The position numbers and the translations under genes were made by a program. The notes under the pieces are model-generated. The model did not search any database. It was not told the origin of the DNA and saw only the letters and a list, made by a program, of their open reading frames with translations. A DNA stretch of 64,000 nucleotides from Methanolinea sp. Lineage in GTDB: Archaea > Halobacteriota > Methanomicrobia > Methanomicrobiales > Methanospirillaceae. Shown piece after piece: positions 58,656 to 64,000 of this stretch (the stretch's first letter is position 1; every line of letters begins with the position of its first letter). The stretch covers positions 19,950-83,949 of the forward strand of contig JANIHI010000007.1 of NCBI GenBank assembly GCA_024518585.1. The letters run 5' to 3'.

Positions 58656-59123
58656 ATGCCGACGACTATGGTAACCGATGACCTCGTGGAATTCGAACAG
58701 ACCTTAAAAGAGATCGTGACGCGCGGCGGGGGAGAGATCGCACGGGAGTGGATGGACAACATCGAGGCCGAGTACGGTCGTGCACCCCTGATCTTCAAAC
58801 GGATGGCCGAGAGGCCCGAGGTGCTCATCTCGCACCTCCTGTACAAGGGTGCCGTGACGCGGACCAGTTCCCTTGACCCCAAGTACGTGGAGCTCATCAG
58901 CATGGCCGTGGGAGCGGCACTCCGGTGCCAGCACTGCACGAGTTACCACATGCAGGCTGCCGCCAAGAAGGGTGCAACCCGGGAAGAGATCCTCGAGGTC
59001 ATCCTGATCGCAGGCCTCATCTCAAACTCCTCGGTCCTGGCAAATGCATACCGGATCTTTGACGAGAAGATGGCCCGGTGTATCCCCTGCATCAACGAGG
59101 GGATCGACCAGCCCGTCGATTAA
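58656..59123 (+). CDS. Carboxymuconolactone decarboxylase/AhpD-like protein
   Basis: LISMAVGAALRCQHCTSYHMQAAAKKGATREEILEVILIAGL (CxxC...H). Confidence 0.85.
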   Translation: MPTTMVTDDLVEFEQTLKEIVTRGGGEIAREWMDNIEAEYGRAPLIFKRMAERPEVLISHLLYKGAVTRTSSLDPKYVELISMAVGAALRCQHCTSYHMQAAAKKGATREEILEVILIAGLISNSSVLANAYRIFDEKMARCIPCINEGIDQPVD

Positions 59124-60948
59124 CCGCACCTTTCCTTTTCCTGCCTTCTGCCGCTGAGCTGGCGGGGATAAGGCATTTTTTGCCGTCACCGATGAGCTCT
59201 GCCCTCCCAGCCAGGAGGAGCCCTTCCCGGACAAGGGGCCGGTTCCGTGGCACCCAGTACTGGAGGAGTGCCCTCTGGATCGCTTTTTCCCTTCCCCGGG
59301 GAACGTGGACCGGTTCCAGGGAGAAGGGATCGAGTCCCGTGTGGAACATGCAGGTCGAGACCGTCATGGGAGTGGGGGTAAAGTCCTGGACCTGTTCTGT
59401 CCGCAGCCGGTGATCGCGCATGAACTCCGCGAGGGCGACCATGTCAGCCACCGTGCACCCGGGATGGCCTGACATGAAGTAGGGGAGTATATACTGCCGC
59501 TTCTTCTTCCCCTCCTGGACCTTTTCAAATGCGGTCATGAACCCGCAAAAGACATCGGCCCGGGGTTTTCCCATCAGGTCCGTGACATGCGGCGAGACAT
59601 GCTCCGGGGCCAGCTTGAGGTGCCCGGAGACGTGATATGCACAGAGGTCGGAAAGGAGCGAATTCGAATCGGCAACGAGGAGGTCGTGCCGGATTCCTGA
59701 TCCTATGAGTACCTTCCTGACTCCCGGGACCCGGCGGAGACGGGCCAGGAGCTCTTTGAAGCGGGAATGGGATACAGAGAGGGAGGGACATGCCGGAGAG
59801 CACCTCCTGTCCGGGCAGGCCCCTGCCGTCTGCCACCGGGCACATCCCATGCCGTACATGTTGGCCGTGGGCCCCCCGACGTCCGTGATGACCCCGGAAA
59901 AACCCCGCAGAGATGTCAGCCGGGTCGCTTCGCGGACGAGCGACTCAATGCTCCGGCTCTGGATGATCCGTCCCTGGTGGTGGGTGATCGCGCAGAATGA
60001 ACAGCCCCCGAAACACCCGCGGTGGCTCGTCAGCGAGAACCTGACCGGTTCCAGCGCCGGGACGGGCTGGTCATACGCAGGGTGGGCTTCCCGTGAAAAC
60101 GGCAACTCGTAGATCGCGTCGAGGGCGGGTGTCGGGAGGGGCGGTGCGGGCGGGTTCTGGACAATGACGCACTTGGGGTGGGCCTGGGAAACAGGCCTCC
60201 CAGAAAAGGGGTCCTGCTCCCGGTAGTGGAGGGCAAAAGCCCTGGCATACGCTTCTTTGTCCTCCCTTACCTCGGAATAGGAGGGTATCTCAAGCAGGCC
60301 GGGATATCGTCCGGGCGAAAAACCAGACGGCGGGACTTTCTCGACGGTCCCGGGGATGGGGGGTGTTTCCCCGATCTTTTCCCCGGCGGCCATCCGGCGG
60401 GCTATCTCCACGATCTGCTGCTCCCCCATGCCAAAGACGAGGAGGTGCGCCGGTGAGTCGGCGAGGACTGACTGGCGGACCCTGTCGGACCAGTAGTCGT
60501 AGTGGGCAAAGCGGCGGAGCGATGCCTCGATCCCGCCGAGCACGATGGGCACTTCCGGGAAGAGTGCATGCAACCTGTCTGAGTAGACAAGGGCGGCCCG
60601 GTCTGGGCGGCGGGGTCTCCCGCCCGGTGAGTAAACGTCTTCTGACCGCCTCTTCCGTGCCGGGGTGTAATTGTTCACCATGGAGTCGCAGGTCCCGGGT
60701 GCCACTGCGAAGAAGAGGCGGGGGGCCCCGAGGGCAAGGAAATCGTCTGTGCCCTTCCAGTCCGGCTGGGCGATGATCCCGACGGAATACCCCTCTTCCC
60801 ACAGGACGCGGCCAAGGAGCGCTGTGGGAAACGAGGGGTGGTCGACGTAGGCATCGCCACTCACGATGATGATATCGAACTGGTCGACAGGGATCCTTGC
60901 TGCCTCCTCCTTGCTCATCGGGAGGAACCGCGGCTGTCTCTTCCTCAT
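59092..60948 (-). CDS. YgiQ-family radical SAM protein
   Basis: MVNNYTPARKRRSEDVYSPGG, GGIEASLRRFAHYDYWSD, RGCFGGCSFCAITHHQGR (CxxxCxxC). Confidence 0.92.
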   Translation of the reverse strand: MRKRQPRFLPMSKEEAARIPVDQFDIIIVSGDAYVDHPSFPTALLGRVLWEEGYSVGIIAQPDWKGTDDFLALGAPRLFFAVAPGTCDSMVNNYTPARKRRSEDVYSPGGRPRRPDRAALVYSDRLHALFPEVPIVLGGIEASLRRFAHYDYWSDRVRQSVLADSPAHLLVFGMGEQQIVEIARRMAAGEKIGETPPIPGTVEKVPPSGFSPGRYPGLLEIPSYSEVREDKEAYARAFALHYREQDPFSGRPVSQAHPKCVIVQNPPAPPLPTPALDAIYELPFSREAHPAYDQPVPALEPVRFSLTSHRGCFGGCSFCAITHHQGRIIQSRSIESLVREATRLTSLRGFSGVITDVGGPTANMYGMGCARWQTAGACPDRRCSPACPSLSVSHSRFKELLARLRRVPGVRKVLIGSGIRHDLLVADSNSLLSDLCAYHVSGHLKLAPEHVSPHVTDLMGKPRADVFCGFMTAFEKVQEGKKKRQYILPYFMSGHPGCTVADMVALAEFMRDHRLRTEQVQDFTPTPMTVSTCMFHTGLDPFSLEPVHVPRGREKAIQRALLQYWVPRNRPLVREGLLLAGRAELIGDGKKCLIPASSAAEGRKRKGAVNRRAGRSPR

Positions 60949-60952
60949 CCAA

Positions 60953-61399
60953 CTAGTCCCGGGAGACATGGTCGGGGAGGGAGAGGCCCGTGAGCGGGTC
61001 CGAAAACCTCCGGGTCTCCATCCCCCTGACCTCGAAGATGACTGCCTCGACGACGATGTACACGTCGGCTGCGTCCCTCATGCACCCTGTCATCGCCCGG
61101 AGCCCCCGTCCGGTCGCTGTGTGGAGGTGGACGCGGGGGTTTCCATTGCTCCACGAGACGGTCCCGATCCCGACGATTTCCCACCCGTCATGGATCTCCT
61201 CGCGGTGCGGGACGGGGGGGAGGATTGGTTCCTCCGGACCGGTTACCAGGTGTGCAGACCGGACTGCACCAAGTACCTGGATGAAACCGCACCGGATGTC
61301 CTTTTCCGTGATACACGTCTCGAGGGCCCTGATGAGGTCTTCGCCATGGTCGATACGGAGAACAAAGACCCGGCCGGGACGGCCTTCAATGCATTGCAC
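60953..61399 (-). CDS. PPC/DUF296 domain protein
   Basis: FVLRIDHGEDLIRALETCITEKDIRCGFIQVLGAVRSAHL...RVHLHTATGRG. Confidence 0.85.
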   Translation of the reverse strand: MQCIEGRPGRVFVLRIDHGEDLIRALETCITEKDIRCGFIQVLGAVRSAHLVTGPEEPILPPVPHREEIHDGWEIVGIGTVSWSNGNPRVHLHTATGRGLRAMTGCMRDAADVYIVVEAVIFEVRGMETRRFSDPLTGLSLPDHVSRD

Positions 61400-61432
61400 G
61401 TGACTTCTCCCCTTGACAAAGGTGTGGGCGTG

Positions 61433-63256
61433 TCATCTTCCCCCCACTCCCCCTCCGCCGAAACCTCCGCCGCCTCCAAAAGACCCGCCACCGAAACCTC
61501 CGCCGCCCCCTCCCCGGGACGGGGGTGTGAAGGCAAGGACGGGGATGAAAGCGGCGTTCAGGCCGCTTGCTATCGGGACACCGGCCTCCGGAAGGGAGAC
61601 GTTGAGTTCCTTCATCGCTTTCTCGACCCTGTCCCCGACACCGAGGGCTGTCCCATACACAAGCCATTCGCCCCACATGGAGATGTCTGCCGGTGCGTAT
61701 TGCCGCAGGAGGGCAAGATCCGAGAGGAACCGCGCAAATGCGTCCCACTGGAGTTTTTCCCGGTACCGGTCATCTTTCCAGTGCCCAAAGAGCGTGGAGG
61801 GGAACGCAAGGGCAATCCCCGACTGGACGACCATCCCGCCAAAGAGGATGACCGCGGGACCAAGGAGGGAAGAGAGCACCGGTGTCACGAGCAGGGCCAT
61901 GACCGAGACGGCACAGAGCGCGATGGCTACAAAAAGGAGGGGAAAGATGTGGTCCCTGCCATCCACGACGTACCGTGCAACCAGGCGCGGATCGGATTTG
62001 CGGGTCACGGCCAGGAGGTCTCTTTGGTACTTGAGGATCATCTTCTCGGCCGAGGGATCTCTCCGGGCGCGGGCAACAGTACTCTGGAGAGCTTCTGAAT
62101 CAACGGTCCCGCCTTCCCCGATTTCCTGGAGGAAATCAAGGATCCTCTGCTCGTAGGGGTCTGTCGACGTCTCCTGGTTCACCGTGATTCTGACCCCCTT
62201 TCCATCGGGCTTTTCCTGGATTGTGATCATCTTTTTCCGGTGGAGGTCAAGGAGGGTTGCAAAGTACCCGTCCTGGTCAAATGTCATTGGGTCTCCCTTG
62301 AAGAGGAGGTTGACTGCCCATGGCTTCATCGTCGGGTCAGGGGTAAAGCTCAGGTACTCCGGGACCGTAAATTCCCTCTCTGTCCCGTACTTCCGATACA
62401 AAAGGACGAGGACGAGGGGTGTCAGGACGACCATTATAAAGCCGAGCCCGTACAGCACCCAGGCAAAATAAAGGGGGAGAATATTATAGAAGGGATTTGC
62501 TGCCAGGGTCTTGGCCCGGACACCATCGACAGGGGCCGGGAAGCCGGGCAGGCCCGCCATGGAGAGGGGGGAAAAGAGCGTCTCGACACCAAGGACCTCG
62601 TCTCTTGCGACCTGCCCTGTTATGCTGACCCATTCCCCTTCCCGTGACACAGAGAGGCCAGGGGGATGGGGGAAGACCTCTGCCGCATACCGGGAGGGGA
62701 TGCGAATCCCGAGGTGCCTGAAAGGAATGTGGCGGTCGACGAGGCGGAGGTTGAGGTGCGCATCTGACGCGTCATATTCAATGGGTGGGTGGAGGATATA
62801 CGTGTAAGAGACGGTATATGTCCCGGCCGGGAAATACCCGGGGTTGTAGATCCCGACCTCGTTTCTCTCCGCCATTCCCTCGATGAACCGGGCATACGCC
62901 GGGTTTTGATCCCGGTAGAGGGTCACTTTCCCGGATGCGTCCCGGATGTATCCCACGGTTCCCGGAGGATTTTCCATGCCCACGAACTGGATGAAGGGGT
63001 ACTGGAGCGGTTCGGCTGAGAGGGGGTCCTGCCAGTAGCGGTAGAGCATCCTGAACGTGCCGCCACTCCTGACCTCGTAGGTATAGACCTCCTCGAATGT
63101 GCCGTTCTCATGGAGTGCAGCCCTGTAGTCCGCGATGACAAGGTCCCCTTCGAAGAGGACCGGGACTGCAAGGGCGATGACAATTGCCACTGCCCCGATG
63201 GCGAAGGCGACTGCAACGAGGATGAGGAGGTCCTTTCTCTCGCCGGTGAGTGCCAT
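61433..63256 (-). CDS. DUF2207-family membrane protein with Gly-rich C-terminus
   Basis: N-terminal TM, internal TM pairs, terminal GGGGGGFGGGSFGGGGGFGGGGVGGR; adjacent to LemA. Confidence 0.85.
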   Translation of the reverse strand: MALTGERKDLLILVAVAFAIGAVAIVIALAVPVLFEGDLVIADYRAALHENGTFEEVYTYEVRSGGTFRMLYRYWQDPLSAEPLQYPFIQFVGMENPPGTVGYIRDASGKVTLYRDQNPAYARFIEGMAERNEVGIYNPGYFPAGTYTVSYTYILHPPIEYDASDAHLNLRLVDRHIPFRHLGIRIPSRYAAEVFPHPPGLSVSREGEWVSITGQVARDEVLGVETLFSPLSMAGLPGFPAPVDGVRAKTLAANPFYNILPLYFAWVLYGLGFIMVVLTPLVLVLLYRKYGTEREFTVPEYLSFTPDPTMKPWAVNLLFKGDPMTFDQDGYFATLLDLHRKKMITIQEKPDGKGVRITVNQETSTDPYEQRILDFLQEIGEGGTVDSEALQSTVARARRDPSAEKMILKYQRDLLAVTRKSDPRLVARYVVDGRDHIFPLLFVAIALCAVSVMALLVTPVLSSLLGPAVILFGGMVVQSGIALAFPSTLFGHWKDDRYREKLQWDAFARFLSDLALLRQYAPADISMWGEWLVYGTALGVGDRVEKAMKELNVSLPEAGVPIASGLNAAFIPVLAFTPPSRGGGGGGFGGGSFGGGGGFGGGGVGGR

Positions 63257-63258
63257 GG

Positions 63259-63831
63259 TCAGAACGCAATCTTAGGCGGTGTCTGGATTGCCTCTTCGAA
63301 CTCAAGGTACTGGAGCTTGGAAAGGCCGAGGATCCTGGCGATGATATTTGACGGGATCACGTCGCAGAGGGTATTGTATTGCTGGGAGATATTGTTGTAC
63401 GTATACCTCTGGCGGGCAATCTCGTCCTCGACCCCCCTGACCGCGTCCATCAGGGACATAACGGTGCTGTTGGTCTTGAGGTCAGGGTAGTTCTCCGCCA
63501 CTGCAAAGAGCCGCCCGAGGAGGGACCGGGACTCCCTCTCGATCTGGTTGAGGTCGCCGGGCCCGGCTGATCCGACGCTTGCCCGCATTGCCGTCACCTT
63601 CTCGAATGTCTCGCGTTCGAACGCTGCATAACTCTTGACGGCTCCGAGGAGCTGTTCGATCATGTCGAGGCGTTTCTTCATTGCGACTCGGATCTGGCCA
63701 AGTGTCGCTTCAGAGGAGTTCTTCAGGCTGAAAAACCTGTTGTAGATACCCACGAAGTAGAGCACGAGGCCTACCGCGATGACGATGAGAATGCCGATGA
63801 TTATCCAGGGTATGAGGTCACCAAGTGCCAT
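63259..63831 (-). CDS. LemA-family protein
   Basis: IYNRFFSLKNSSEATLGQIRVAMKKRLDMIEQLLGAVKSYAAFERETFEKV...YNTLCDVIPSNIIARILGL. Confidence 0.92.
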   Translation of the reverse strand: MALGDLIPWIIIGILIVIAVGLVLYFVGIYNRFFSLKNSSEATLGQIRVAMKKRLDMIEQLLGAVKSYAAFERETFEKVTAMRASVGSAGPGDLNQIERESRSLLGRLFAVAENYPDLKTNSTVMSLMDAVRGVEDEIARQRYTYNNISQQYNTLCDVIPSNIIARILGLSKLQYLEFEEAIQTPPKIAF

Positions 63832-63960
63832 ATCTCATCTATTACTCCGCGGCATCATTAAGTTCCCCCCGAATGCCACCGTCCGGCATGCTCTTCTGAC
63901 CGTGGTCCATGTCACTGGCAGGAGGGGAGAATGGCAACCTGTACCCTTTTTACACCGATC

Positions 63961-64000
63961 ATGGGAACATGCGGTAGTCATGGGGACATGCGGTAGTCAT
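63961..64000. repeat. 19-bp tandem direct repeat, reaching the window edge
   Basis: atgggaacatgcggtagtc / atggggacatgcggtagtc / at... Confidence 0.8.

Noticed and set aside
63961-64000. Possible CRISPR array start
   Set aside because: The 19-bp units are directly adjacent with no spacers; no cas genes in the window.

Overview
The window is a GC-rich archaeal chromosome segment. Gene content (mcr-activation/methanogenesis-marker cluster, CofD, PolD, form III RuBisCO) points to a methanogenic euryarchaeon, probably Methanomicrobiales; this placement is inferred, not searched. Most of 6.5-63.8 kb is housekeeping: aIF1A, HisD, RuBisCO III, tRNA-Leu(CAA), cysteine desulfurase, PolD large subunit with a mini-intein, mevalonate-pathway dehydratase and decarboxylase, CofD, AspS, core-MetE, Cdc48, LarC, RadB, DapF, R15P isomerase, the atwA-mmp3-mmp6-mmp5-mmp15-mmp17-mmp7 cluster, YgiQ, DUF2207 and LemA. 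Items worth a second look: (1) an AT-rich surface-structure island at 1-6.5 kb, with a giant vWA/Ig-like protein divergent from five pilin-like genes, the last of which is a compositional mosaic; (2) a single-ORF MNT-HepT (antitoxin-toxin) fusion with an altered RX4HXY motif; (3) a 165-aa PolD mini-intein ending in Gly-Gln; (4) an aIF1A gene with no ATG/GTG/TTG start for its conserved N-terminus but an SD-positioned CTG; (5) a decay island at 44.5-46.6 kb with transposase remnants, a truncated thioredoxin-like gene and a frameshifted hicA; (6) a short intergenic palindrome family with core ATGAAAATG. Names come from reading motifs by eye; no database search was run.
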